Below are positions 17,436 to 26,217 of a stretch of 64,000 bases of DNA, one piece after another. The notes under the pieces are model-generated. The model made no database searches. It was not told the DNA's origin and saw only the letters and a list, made by a program, of their open reading frames with translations. How positions within the stretch are numbered: the first letter of the stretch is position 1; every line of letters starts with the position of its first letter. Source of the DNA: Rohdeia sp041398665 (GTDB lineage Bacteria; Planctomycetota; UBA1135; GCA-002686595); NCBI GenBank assembly GCA_041398665.1, contig JAWKUH010000020.1, positions 1-64,000 of the forward strand, given 5' to 3'. The translations under genes were made by a program, and so were the position numbers.

Positions 17436-19958
17436 ATGTCGCGTCGGTCCGTTCCCGCGATCCTCTCGCTCGCGGTCGCCTCGGGGGCGGCGGCGCTCGC
17501 GTACGAGGTCGTCTTCTTCCGCTCGCTCGGGCTCGTCTTCGGGGTCGCGAGCTACGCGGTCGCCGCCGTCGTCGGCGCGTTCCTGCTCGGACTCGGGGTC
17601 GGCGCGCGCCTCGCGGGGGACCGGCTCGCGCGCTTCCGACCGCTGCGCGCCTACGCCGCGATCGAGGCCCTCGTCGCGCTCTTCGGCGTCGCCTCGCCGC
17701 ACCTGTTCCGCGCGTTGCGCGCGGCGACGGAGCGCGGCGACCTCGGTCTCGCGTCGCCGCTCGTCGTCGCACTCGCGTCGTTCGCGCTGCTCGCCTGGCC
17801 GACGCTGCTCATGGGCGCGACGTTCCCCCTGCTCGGTCGCGCGATCGCGAGCCGGTCGGACGGTCGCGTCGCGGCGGCGCGACTCTCCTGGCTCTACGGC
17901 GCGAACACGCTCGGCGCCGCGGCCGGAGCGCTCGCCGCGTCGTACGTCCTCCTGCCGTCGTTCGGCATGAGCGGGGCGACGCACGCCGCCGTGCTCGTCA
18001 ACGTCGCGCTCGCCGTGCTCGCGGGGCTGCTCTCGATCGGCGAAGAGGAACCGGCGGCGCCCGCGGACGCGGTCGGCGCGGAGAAAGCCGGCGCGGAGCT
18101 CGACGTCGCGCCGGGCGCGTGCACGTCCGCACCGCTCCTCGCCTCGGTCGCCCTCGTCGGCGCGTCGTCGATCGCGCTCCAGGTCCTCGCGAACCGACTC
18201 GTCGTCTCGCTCCTCGGCGGCACGGTCTACGTCTTCGGAGCCATCGTCGCCGTGTTCCTCGTCGGCATCGCGGCCGGCGGTGCGGTCGGCGGACAGCTCG
18301 TGCGCGGCGCGCGCGCCCCGTTCGCGCGGCTGTCCGCGCTCGCCCTCCTGTTCGCCGCCTCGATCGGTCTCGGCGTGGCGCTGCTCGTGCGCGACGTCGA
18401 CGACGGCGACGTCCTCGTCGCCGCGCGCAACGTGCAGCTCTACGAGCAGTGGACTCCGGTCTTCACGCCTGCGCAGTACCTCGCGCGGACGACGGGCATC
18501 GCGGCGCTCCTCCTGCTCGGCGCGACGCTCGCGAGCGGAGCGTTCTTCACCGCGGCGCTCGCGGTCGCCGGCGCGGCCCGTTCGCGGGTCGGTCCCGTCG
18601 TCGGACGCGTCTACCTGTGGAACACGCTGGGGTCGATCGCCGGAGCGACGGGCGCCGCGTTCCTGCTCCTCCCCCGCCTCGGTCTGCGCGCCGGCCTGCT
18701 CGTCGCCGTCGCGCTCGCCCTGCTCGCCGCCGTGCTCGCGTTCGCGGCGAGCCTCGCGCGCGACGAGCCGCGCGGCGCGGGTCGCGCGCGCGCGTTCGCA
18801 CCGGTCTCGGTCGCTCTCGTGCTCGCCGCGGTCTCGCTCCTCGCGTTCGTCCCCGGCGAGCCGCCGGGCGCCGACGAGGGGCTCGAACTCGTGTTCCACC
18901 GCCAGTCCGCACCGTCCGCGGCGACGGTGGTCGAGTTCGAGGACGTCGTCGAGTCGGAGCCCGTCCGCAGCCTCTCCGTCAACGGCCTCACCGTCGCGTC
19001 GTCGATCATGATCGACCGGCGACTCCAGTACCTGCTCGGCTTCGTGTCGACGCTCGTGCACGAGGATCCGCGCGAGATGCTATGCATCGGCCTCGGTACG
19101 GGCATGACGTCGGCGGCGATGGCCGTCGCGGGCGGCGACCTGACCGTCGTCGAGCTGAGTCCCGCGGTCGTCGAGGCCGCCGCCTTCTTCGAGAGGTGGA
19201 ACGCCTCGGTCACGACGCGCGACGACGTCACGGTCGTCGTCGACGACGGACGAGCGTGGCTCGCGCGCAGCGACCGACTCTTCGACGTGATCTCCGCCGA
19301 TCCGATCGACCCGTGCGTCTCCGGCTCGGCGTACCTCTACACCGAGGAGTACTACCGGTTGGGACGCGAGCACCTCGCTCCCGGCGGGGTCATGTCGCAG
19401 TGGATCCCGCTCTACAACCTCTCCACGGAGGATATCGCGGGGATCGTGCGGACGTTCCGGCTCGTCTTCCCCGACGCGACGGCCTGGGCGACGGGCTACG
19501 ACATCATGTTGATCGGTTCGCTCGAGCCGCTCGAGCTCGAACCCGCGCACATCGAGGCGCGCCTCGCGGCGAACGACGAGGCCCGGGAGATGCTCGCTGA
19601 CGTCGCGATCGAGAGCGTCGACGAGCTCCTCGCCTGCTGCTTCGCCGGGCCGTCGACGCTCGCGGAGTTCGAGCGACACGCGTCGCGCCCGAACACCGAC
19701 GACGACCCGTGGATCGAGTTCTCGGCCCCGCTCTCGGCGCACGGGACGTACCCGCTCGAGGTGTTCCGCGAGCTCGCCGCCTCGACCGGGCGGCCTCCGC
19801 TCGCCGACGACGTCGGCGGTCTCGCTCGTCGTTCCATCGACTGGCACGCCGAGCGCCTGCGCGCAGCGATGGGGGGCTTCGTCACCGACATCGAGGTGAC
19901 CGGCAGCTACGGCCTCGCGCGGACGAACTACATCGACGCGCTGCGCGCGGACGACTGA
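17436..19958 (+). CDS. Membrane-fused spermidine-synthase-like methyltransferase-fold protein
   Basis: An 840-residue protein from ATG 17436. Residues about 1-230 and 240-500 form two blocks of TM helices resembling a transporter-like domain (LSLAVASGAAALAYEVVFFR and VGAFLLGLGVGARLAGDR). The C-terminal third is a spermidine-synthase fold: IGLGTGMTSAAMAVAGGDLT, VVELSPAVVEAA, VVVDDGRAWLAR, VISADPIDPCVSGSAYLYTE and HLAPGGVMSQWIPLY. Such fused proteins are common in Planctomycetota and Myxococcota, and their substrates are mostly unknown. The SAM/dcSAM-site glycines and acidic residue are kept. It converges with the sigma-54 gene, with a 31-base overlap of the 3' ends. Confidence 0.88.
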   Translation: MSRRSVPAILSLAVASGAAALAYEVVFFRSLGLVFGVASYAVAAVVGAFLLGLGVGARLAGDRLARFRPLRAYAAIEALVALFGVASPHLFRALRAATERGDLGLASPLVVALASFALLAWPTLLMGATFPLLGRAIASRSDGRVAAARLSWLYGANTLGAAAGALAASYVLLPSFGMSGATHAAVLVNVALAVLAGLLSIGEEEPAAPADAVGAEKAGAELDVAPGACTSAPLLASVALVGASSIALQVLANRLVVSLLGGTVYVFGAIVAVFLVGIAAGGAVGGQLVRGARAPFARLSALALLFAASIGLGVALLVRDVDDGDVLVAARNVQLYEQWTPVFTPAQYLARTTGIAALLLLGATLASGAFFTAALAVAGAARSRVGPVVGRVYLWNTLGSIAGATGAAFLLLPRLGLRAGLLVAVALALLAAVLAFAASLARDEPRGAGRARAFAPVSVALVLAAVSLLAFVPGEPPGADEGLELVFHRQSAPSAATVVEFEDVVESEPVRSLSVNGLTVASSIMIDRRLQYLLGFVSTLVHEDPREMLCIGLGTGMTSAAMAVAGGDLTVVELSPAVVEAAAFFERWNASVTTRDDVTVVVDDGRAWLARSDRLFDVISADPIDPCVSGSAYLYTEEYYRLGREHLAPGGVMSQWIPLYNLSTEDIAGIVRTFRLVFPDATAWATGYDIMLIGSLEPLELEPAHIEARLAANDEAREMLADVAIESVDELLACCFAGPSTLAEFERHASRPNTDDDPWIEFSAPLSAHGTYPLEVFRELAASTGRPPLADDVGGLARRSIDWHAERLRAAMGGFVTDIEVTGSYGLARTNYIDALRADD

Positions 19959-21523
19959 TCCGCGGCGCGTTCGCGCGCTCTCGCGCGAGCCGACTCGACC
20001 CTCGAACGCACGGTGCGCCGGTCGAGCCCCAGCCTCCGCGCCGCGCCCTCGAACGTCCCCACCTCGTCGTAGACCTGCGCGCAGTAGCGGTCGAGCAGCT
20101 CGTTCGCATCGACGCGACCCGCGCGCAAGTCGTCGGCGAGCGATCCGACCCTTTCGCCCGTCGAGCCGCGCGCCTCGCCGGGTCGGTACTCGCCGCGCAC
20201 GAGGTACGCGCGCACGCACTGCTCGAGCTCGCGGAAGTTGCCCGGCCAGGTGTGGTCGAGGCCGAGCTCGGCTTCGATCCAGTCCGCGACCTCGGCGGCC
20301 AGCGCGCGCGCCTCGTCGAGCACCGCTCCCGCCCGGCTCCCGAGGATCGACGTCGTGACGAACGTCAGGAGGTGCTCGAGCTCCCCCGCGTCCCCGTCGA
20401 TCAAGCTCGACAAGCTCGGCGTCTCGATACGATCCGAACAGATCCTGTAGAAGAGGTCCTCGCGGAAGCGACCCGACGCGATCTCGCGTTCGGGGTCGCG
20501 GTTGGTCGCCGACACCAACCTCCCGACGAAACGGCGCGGCGCGTGCTCGCCGATGCGCTCGAACTCACGGGTCTGGAGCACGCGTAGGAGCTTCACCTGG
20601 ATGGCGCCGTCGATCTCCCCGACCTCGTCGAGGAACACGGTGCCATGGCTCGGGCAGCGCTCGAACCATCCGCTGTGGTCGTCGAGCGCGCCGGTGAACG
20701 CGCCGCGCCGGTGACCGAAGAGCTCGGACTCGATCAGTGTCGGTGACAGGCTCGACAACGCGAGCGGGAGGAAGAGCGGTTTCGACGCGAGGTCGAAGCT
20801 GCGCGTCGCGACGTCGAACGGGACGTGTCCGGAGCGACCGATCGCCGCCGCGACGAGCTCCTTGCCCGTCCCCGAGGGCCCGGTGATGAGCGTGGCGACC
20901 TCCGCCATGCGGTCCTGCAGCGCTCGCCGGTAGCGCAACAGGTCGTGCGTGAAGATCGACTGCCAGATCTCCGCGCGCAGTCGCACCGCGGCGCCGGAGC
21001 GACCGCCGATGCGTTCGTACACCTGGTGGAACGCGCGCGCGATCTGGAAGAAGAGCGCGACCAACCGCGGCGCGTCCTCGTCGGGCATGAGGCGCGTGCC
21101 GCCGACGTGCAGGAAACGCTCGCACTCCGCAGCGAACTCGCCGTACCAGGGCACGGCGACCTTCCCCGGCTCCTTCGCGCAGCTGCGCGCGAGGGCGTCG
21201 AAGCGCTCGTAGAAGCGGTGGTAGAGCACGAACGTCCCGAGCAGGCCGAGCAGATCGCGCTCGTCACCGTCCGGCGCTCCGCCGCCGCTCGCGGCGCGGC
21301 GCTCGACGTCCGCGAAGAGCTTCTCGGCCAGCGCGGCGAGCGCGAGCGTGTTCGCGCTCGTGTCCGTGCCGGGTCGACGCGTGCGCACCGCTCCCTCGTC
21401 CTCGTACGCCGCGCCCAACGCTTCGCGCTCGAGCCGCACGCGGTCGGGCAGGAACGGGTTCGCCGCGACGATGTCGGCGACGAGGCGGGCCAGTCGGCGT
21501 TCGGGTTCGAGGAGGAGCGGCAC
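19928..21523 (-). CDS. Sigma-54-dependent transcriptional activator
   Basis: About 531 residues from GTG 21523. An N-terminal helical region of about 230 residues has no receiver or PAS signature that I can see. The AAA+ domain follows, complete and active-looking: Walker A TGPSGTGKELVAAAIG, the sigma-54 loop LFGHRRGAFTGAL, Walker B GTVFLDEVGEIDG, then RLVSATNRDPE and REDLFYRI with WPGNFRELEQCVRAYL. The C-terminus carries a Fis-type helix-turn-helix (EGAARRLGLDRRTVRSRV). It should open sigma-54 promoters in response to an unknown signal. It follows the FG-GAP gene by 36 bases and may be cotranscribed with it. Confidence 0.92.
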   Translation of the reverse strand: MPLLLEPERRLARLVADIVAANPFLPDRVRLEREALGAAYEDEGAVRTRRPGTDTSANTLALAALAEKLFADVERRAASGGGAPDGDERDLLGLLGTFVLYHRFYERFDALARSCAKEPGKVAVPWYGEFAAECERFLHVGGTRLMPDEDAPRLVALFFQIARAFHQVYERIGGRSGAAVRLRAEIWQSIFTHDLLRYRRALQDRMAEVATLITGPSGTGKELVAAAIGRSGHVPFDVATRSFDLASKPLFLPLALSSLSPTLIESELFGHRRGAFTGALDDHSGWFERCPSHGTVFLDEVGEIDGAIQVKLLRVLQTREFERIGEHAPRRFVGRLVSATNRDPEREIASGRFREDLFYRICSDRIETPSLSSLIDGDAGELEHLLTFVTTSILGSRAGAVLDEARALAAEVADWIEAELGLDHTWPGNFRELEQCVRAYLVRGEYRPGEARGSTGERVGSLADDLRAGRVDANELLDRYCAQVYDEVGTFEGAARRLGLDRRTVRSRVESARARARERAADQSSARSASM

Positions 21524-21558
21524 GCGCGTCGGTGTCGGGTTCGGGAGCGGTCGGTGGA

Positions 21559-22635
21559 CTACTTCGCCGCAGCGTCGCCGTACCGACCGACCTCGGTGCG
21601 AGCGAACAGTTGGATCGGGCCGGAGAAGCCGATGGAACCGCCCTCCTTCTCGATCTGCACGGCGCCGCCGACGAACAGGTCGAGGTCGCCGTCGCCGTCG
21701 ATGTCCGCGGCGTCGGCCTGGGTGCGGATCAGCGTCCCCTGACCGAGTCGCGCCGGCAGCTTGTTGCCGGGGTCCGCCACGAGCATGCGCGGTGCCTCGA
21801 AGCGGCGGTCCGCACCGGAGCCCGTCCCGCGGAACCAGTGCACGCCGCCGAACGCGCTGCCCGTCAGGATGTCGAGCGTGCCGTCGCCGTCCCAGTCGAC
21901 GAAGCGCGGCGCGGCGTCGCCGCCGGGGACCTCGAGGGGCTCGCCGTCCGTGCCGAGGACCTGCGTCGTCGTCGTCGCGAACGCGGGCTCCGTCCTCGTG
22001 CCCGTGTTCTCGCGCACGCGGAAGTGTCCGTTCGTCGAGCCCGTCACGAGGTCGAGGTCGCCGTCGCCGTCCCAGTCGAGGGGCGTGACCGCCATGGTGT
22101 GGTCGCCTCCTTCGATCCACGTGCTCTCCGCGTCGCTCCAGTACATGCCGGTGTGGAACTCGGCGCCGGAGCTGTCGCGCATCCTCGTCGGCGCCGCGAA
22201 GCCGTCCTCCGTGCCGCGCGCCATCCAGAGGTAGCCCTCGAAGCAGCCCGTCAGCAGGTCGAGGCGACCGTCGGCGTCCAGGTCCGCGAACTGCGGACCG
22301 ATGCCGATGCATCACCAGTTGTGGATGCGGATGTCCTCGCCGCCGGCCTTCAGCCGCTCGCCCTTCGCGAACTCGGGCGCCGTTGCCGACCCGACGTTGC
22401 GGTGGAGCGTGACGTAACCGCCGAACGAGCCCGTCACGAGGTCGAGCTTCCCGTCGCGGTCGAGGTCGACGAGCGTCGGCGTGCTGTGGCCGATCTCCTT
22501 CCCGAGGTCGATGTCGGCGCCGCCCGCGCGCACGAGCACGGCGGGTTCGAGTCGGTCGACGGGGCGGGGCGACGGCTTCTCCTGGGCGGCGGGCAGCGCG
22601 AGGAGCGCGGCGGCCGCGAGGGTCGTGGTGTGCAT
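21559..22635 (-). CDS. FG-GAP/VCBS repeat secreted protein with in-frame UGA (candidate selenoprotein)
   Basis: About 358 residues if the UGA at 22312-22314 is read through; otherwise it is split into a 107-residue front and an untranslated remainder. A signal peptide (LAAAALLALPAAQ) is followed by repeated beta-propeller blades with calcium-type loops: VDLDRDGKLDLVTG, ADLDADGRLDLLTG, LDWDGDGDLDLVTG, VDWDGDGTLDILTG and ADIDGDGDLDLFVG. The frame is the same on both sides: H-N-W-UGA-C-I-G-I-G-P-Q-F-A-D. A hairpin of the bacterial SECIS type follows the UGA. Calcium-binding FG-GAP blades suggest an extracellular binding or redox role. The alternatives are a nonsense mutation or a base-call error; no indel is needed here, unlike the other broken genes. 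Confidence 0.72.
22281..22299 (-). promoter_or_regulatory. SECIS-like hairpin downstream of the in-frame UGA
   Basis: Read on the minus strand, GGUCCGC - AGUUC - GCGGACC forms a perfect 7-bp stem with a 5-base loop that has G at its second position. The loop begins 19 bases after the UGA. Bacterial SECIS elements usually show a short stem, a small loop with G in the first two positions and a loop roughly 16-37 bases from the UGA, so all three hold. The stem uses a GGU glycine codon, rare here; the preferred GGC would break a pair. SelB binding is inferred only. Confidence 0.5.
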
Positions 22636-22947
22636 GGTCGGCGTGTCCTCTCGTCACGGGCCGTCGCGCCGCCCGGTGCGGGCGGGCTCCTCGGCCTCGG
22701 AACGAGGATGACGCCCCTCGGCCTCGGCGTCGTCCCCGCCGACGGTGCGGGCGCCGCCCTGGGCATCGGTTGTACAGCCGCCGATCATCACCTGCACAGT
22801 CGCGCGGCCGTGCGCCGCGGCTCGGCGGACCGCGAAAGAGCAGCAACCCCCCTTCCTGAAAGCATTTGGAGCACTCGGCCTCGACTCGGGCACGGAATGC
22901 GCCCTGGCGCGGCGGCCCCGATCCGCGGGCCCGACCCCGAGACCACG
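22636..22947. other. Divergent intergenic region
   Basis: A spacer of 312 bases between the FG-GAP gene (leftward) and the vWA gene (rightward). It is somewhat less GC-rich around 22765-22870 (TTGTACAGCC, AAAGAGCAACCC, GAAAGCATTTGGAGC), where the two promoters are expected. I see no gene, repeat or clear sigma-70/sigma-54 box. Confidence 0.5.
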
Positions 22948-24987
22948 ATGCCCACCTCCCTCCGAACCGCCGCCTCCCTCCCGCTCCTCGCCGCCCTGCT
23001 GCTCGCGCCGGCCGCCCTCGGCGCGCCGCCGGACGAGGGCGCCGGGCTCGTACTCCCCGGCACGAACAGCTCCCCCTTCACGATCCGCGACCACGCCGTC
23101 GTGGTCGAGATCGAGGGCAACGTCGCGCGCACCGAGGTCTCGCAGACCTTCGTCAACCGTGAGTCCCGCGCGACCGACGCGATCTACCGCGTGCCCGTTC
23201 CGATCGGTGCGGGCCTGGGAGAGATGGAGATCGCTCTCGGCGACCGCGTGCTCGAGGGCGAGGTGCTCCGGATCGACGAGGCGCGCGCGATCTACGACGA
23301 GGAGCGCTCCGTCGGCCGCACCGCGGGCCTCGCCCGCGAGACGAAGGCGCGCGTGTTCGAGTTCGAGGTCGCGAACGTCCCGCCGCACGGCGAGGTCTCG
23401 ACGCGCTACGTCACCTACGAACCGTTCGAGTACGACTCGGGGCTCGGCCGCTACCTCTACCCGCTCGAGAACGGCGGGACCGACGAGGGTGCGCGCTCGT
23501 TCTGGAGCGGCGGCACCGCGGTGGCGCAGAACTTCTCCTTCCGCCTGCGCCTGCGCACGAACTGGCCGATCGTCGACGTCCGCGCACCGGGCTACGCGTC
23601 CGAGCTCGCCGTGGACCGCGAGGAGGACGGCACGGTCGACGTGTCGATCCAGCGCTCGGGCGCCGCGCTCGACCGCGACGTCGTCGTCTACTGGCGGCTC
23701 GCCGACGACCTGCCGGGCCGCATGGAGCTCGTCCCGTACCGCGACGACGAGCACTCGCCCGGGACGTTCGTGCTCACGGTCACGCCGGGTGTCGACCTCG
23801 CGCCGCTCGACGGCGGTTCCGACTACGTCTTCGTCCTCGACACCTCGGGCTCGATGGAGGGCAAGCTCGGCACGCTCGTGTCGGGGGTTCTCGAGGCGAC
23901 CCGACGCCTCGACGAGGACGATCGCTTCCGCGTGGTGGCGTTCTCCGAGCGCGCGCGCGACGTGTGCGGCGGACTGCGTCACGCGACGCGGGCCGAGGTG
24001 GCTCGCGCGGTCGAGCGCGTCGGCGGACTCGTCGCGACGGGAGCGACGAACCTCCACGCCGGGCTCGAACTCGCCCTCGACGGCCTCGACGCCGACCGCG
24101 CGACCAGCCTCGTGCTCGTGACCGACGGCGTCGCGAACGAGGGCGTCGTCGACCCGGCGCGCCTCGACGCGCTCGTCCGCTCGCACGACTTCCGCTTCTT
24201 CGGGTTCCTGCTGGGCAACTCGGCGAACTGGCCGCTGATGCGCGCCATCGCCGACGCGACCGGCGGGACGTACGTGCAGGTCTCGAACGCCGACGACGTC
24301 TACGGCCAGATCGTGCTCGCCGCGTCGAAGGTGACGCACCAGGCGCTCACCGACGCGGAACTCGTGATCGAGGGCGTTCGCACGTTCGACACGGGCCTCG
24401 GCCATTTCGGGAAGGTCTTCCGCGGGGAGCAGCTCGTCGTCCTCGGTCGCTACGAAGGAGCCGGTCCGGCGCACGTCGAACTGCGCGCGCGCGTCACCGG
24501 GCGGGACGAGGTCTACGCGTGCGACTTCACCTTCCCGGCCGTCGACCGCTCGCACCCCGAGCTCGAACGCATGTGGGCCATGGACCGCATCCACCGGCTG
24601 CGCGCGGCCCAGGCACTCGGCGACGAGATCGTCTCGCGCGAGTCGCACGACGCGATCGTCGACCTCGCCCTCGCGTACCAACTGGTGACCGAAGGAACGG
24701 CGATGGTCGTCGCGGACGACGCCGCCTTCGCTGCACACGGCGTCGAGCGCCGCAACCGTGATCGCGTCGACGCCGAGCGCGCGGCGTCGATCGCGCGCGC
24801 CGCCGCTCCGGTCCGCGACGACCGCATCGACACGTCCGCGCCCGCGTTCCCGGGCCGCGCGCCGCGCGCGTTGGACTCGTCGAGATCCGGCGGCGGCGAC
24901 CTGGGCGCGTTCGGACTCGGCGCCGCGGCGCTCCTTCTTCTTGCGGCGCGCCGCCGAACGACCCGAGCGGACGGGGAGGCGCGCTGA
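22948..24987 (+). CDS. VIT and vWA domain protein with GlyGly-CTERM-like sorting tail
   Basis: A 679-residue exported protein from ATG 22948 (signal peptide ending near PAALG). Residues about 30-160 are a VIT domain (VVEIEGNVARTEVSQTFVNR, AIYRVPVP, RAIYDEERSVGRTAG). A von Willebrand A domain follows at about 285-460 with a complete MIDAS: DTSGSM, the Thr in ATGATNLHAG, and VTDGVANEG. The C-terminus is SGGGDLGAFGLGAAALLLL followed by AARRR. A Gly-rich patch, a helix and an Arg cluster are the layout of GlyGly-CTERM tails cut by rhombosortases. A rhombosortase gene starts at its stop codon (1-base overlap). Ligand and partner are unknown; the fold order matches the marine sortase-target VIT/vWA proteins. 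Confidence 0.9.
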   Translation: MPTSLRTAASLPLLAALLLAPAALGAPPDEGAGLVLPGTNSSPFTIRDHAVVVEIEGNVARTEVSQTFVNRESRATDAIYRVPVPIGAGLGEMEIALGDRVLEGEVLRIDEARAIYDEERSVGRTAGLARETKARVFEFEVANVPPHGEVSTRYVTYEPFEYDSGLGRYLYPLENGGTDEGARSFWSGGTAVAQNFSFRLRLRTNWPIVDVRAPGYASELAVDREEDGTVDVSIQRSGAALDRDVVVYWRLADDLPGRMELVPYRDDEHSPGTFVLTVTPGVDLAPLDGGSDYVFVLDTSGSMEGKLGTLVSGVLEATRRLDEDDRFRVVAFSERARDVCGGLRHATRAEVARAVERVGGLVATGATNLHAGLELALDGLDADRATSLVLVTDGVANEGVVDPARLDALVRSHDFRFFGFLLGNSANWPLMRAIADATGGTYVQVSNADDVYGQIVLAASKVTHQALTDAELVIEGVRTFDTGLGHFGKVFRGEQLVVLGRYEGAGPAHVELRARVTGRDEVYACDFTFPAVDRSHPELERMWAMDRIHRLRAAQALGDEIVSRESHDAIVDLALAYQLVTEGTAMVVADDAAFAAHGVERRNRDRVDAERAASIARAAAPVRDDRIDTSAPAFPGRAPRALDSSRSGGGDLGAFGLGAAALLLLAARRRTTRADGEAR

Positions 24988-25604
24988 TGGAAGCTCGCGC
25001 ACCTCGCGCCCCGATCGCCACGATCGCCCTGACGTCGGCGGCGGTCGCCGCGGCGCTCGCGCCGGACGTCGCGGCGTCGCTCGAGCTCGACCGCGGCGCG
25101 CTCCTCTCCGGTCAGTGGTGGCGCCTCGCGACCTGCCACCTCGCGCACTTCGGTGCACGGCACGCCGCGTACGACGTCACGCTCCTCGCGCTCCTCGGAG
25201 CGTGGTGCGAGCTCCGGTACCGAGGCGCGACGCACCTCGTGCTCGCGGCGGCGGTGGTGCTCGTCCCGCTCGCGGTGCTCGCCTGCGAGCCGCACCTCAC
25301 GAGCTACCGCGGTCTCTCGGGTCTCGGGTCGGCGCTCTTCGCCCTGGCCGCGACCGACCTCGCCCTCGACCGACGTGCGACCGACACGGTCGTTCTCGTC
25401 GGGACCTCGGCGCTCGTGCTCCTCGCCGCGAAGGTCGCGATCGAGGTCGCGTCGTCCGGCTCCGCGCTCTTCGCGCACGGGCCTCACGTCGTCGCGCGTC
25501 GGCGCACCGCCGCGGGCGCCCTGCTCGGGATCGCCGCCGCGCTGCTCGGTCGCGTCGGGAGCGACCGACGAGAGATCACGGTCGGAGGTGCCGCATGTTC
25601 CTGA
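24987..25604 (+). CDS. Rhombosortase (rhomboid-family intramembrane serine protease)
   Basis: A 205-residue membrane protein with about six helices. Features of the rhombosortase branch of rhomboids: SGQWWRLATCHLAHFGARHA followed by YDVTLLALLGAWCELRYRG, the nucleophile region SYRGLSGLGSALFAL (Ser in GLSG), KVAIE, and a late His in AHGPHVVA before the last helix with TAAGALLGI. Rhombosortases cut proteins bearing GlyGly-CTERM tails so that the protein is released to, or fixed at, the surface. The start overlaps the stop of the vWA gene and the end overlaps the desaturase start by 10 bases, so all three are translationally coupled. Confidence 0.85.
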   Translation: MEARAPRAPIATIALTSAAVAAALAPDVAASLELDRGALLSGQWWRLATCHLAHFGARHAAYDVTLLALLGAWCELRYRGATHLVLAAAVVLVPLAVLACEPHLTSYRGLSGLGSALFALAATDLALDRRATDTVVLVGTSALVLLAAKVAIEVASSGSALFAHGPHVVARRRTAAGALLGIAAALLGRVGSDRREITVGGAACS

Positions 25605-26149
25605 TCCACGCCTTCGCCGTCCTGCTCCTCACCGATCTCGTGTCCGGCGTCGTGCACTGGGCGGAGGACACGTTCGGCACGGAGCGCACACCGGTCGTCG
25701 GACCTCTGATCATCGCTCCGAACGAGGAGCACCACGCGCGACCCGCGGCGATGGTCGCGAAGTCGTGGTGGCAGACCTCGTGGGAGCTGTGGTGCGCCTC
25801 GGCCGCGATCGTCGTCGTCGCCTGGGCGCTGGGCGCGCTCACGTGGGAGGTCGGGCTCTTCGCGGCGCTCTGCGCGAACGCGAACCAGGTCCACAAGTGG
25901 ACGCACATGCGTCGCCGCGACGTCCCGCGGCCCGTGCGCTGGGCGCAGCGCGCGGGACTCCTCCAGTCGCCGCGCGGCCACGCCGCCCACCACCGCGGAG
26001 CGAAGAACACGCACTACTGCACGCTGACGGACTGGCTCAACCCGCTGCTCGAGCGTGTGAACTTCTGGCGTCGGCTCGAGAGCGTGACGGTCCCGCTGTT
26101 CGGAGCGCCGCGCCGCGCCGACCTCGCGCGCCCGGGAACTCGGGAATGA
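25595..26149 (+). CDS. CarF/TMEM189-like lipid desaturase
   Basis: A 184-residue membrane protein of the Kua/CarF/TMEM189 family, whose studied members desaturate plasmanyl lipids to plasmalogens (vinyl-ether lipids). The ATG at 25595 lies inside the end of the rhombosortase gene. Conserved His boxes are all present: HWAEDTFG, APNEEHHARP, NQVHKWTHM and GHAAHHRGAKNTHYCTLTDW, with hydrophobic helices between. The family uses di-iron. Plasmalogens in a planctomycete would fit a singlet-oxygen or membrane-order role, but no ether-lipid genes are nearby, so substrate assignment is by family only. Confidence 0.88.
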   Translation: MFLIHAFAVLLLTDLVSGVVHWAEDTFGTERTPVVGPLIIAPNEEHHARPAAMVAKSWWQTSWELWCASAAIVVVAWALGALTWEVGLFAALCANANQVHKWTHMRRRDVPRPVRWAQRAGLLQSPRGHAAHHRGAKNTHYCTLTDWLNPLLERVNFWRRLESVTVPLFGAPRRADLARPGTRE

Positions 26150-26217
26150 GCGAGGAGCCGGCACCCGAGAGCGGTGGCCGGCTCCTCCTGCGTGCAGCGC
26201 CGTCGCGCGCGCGGCGC

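Noticed and set aside
13469..19600. A 2043-codon open frame on the plus strand
   Set aside because: It is antisense to tpiA, the MBOAT/SGNH pair and the oxidoreductase and out of frame with the spermidine-synthase-like gene. The translation is Arg/Asp/Ala-rich with no family feature, an artefact of extreme GC content.
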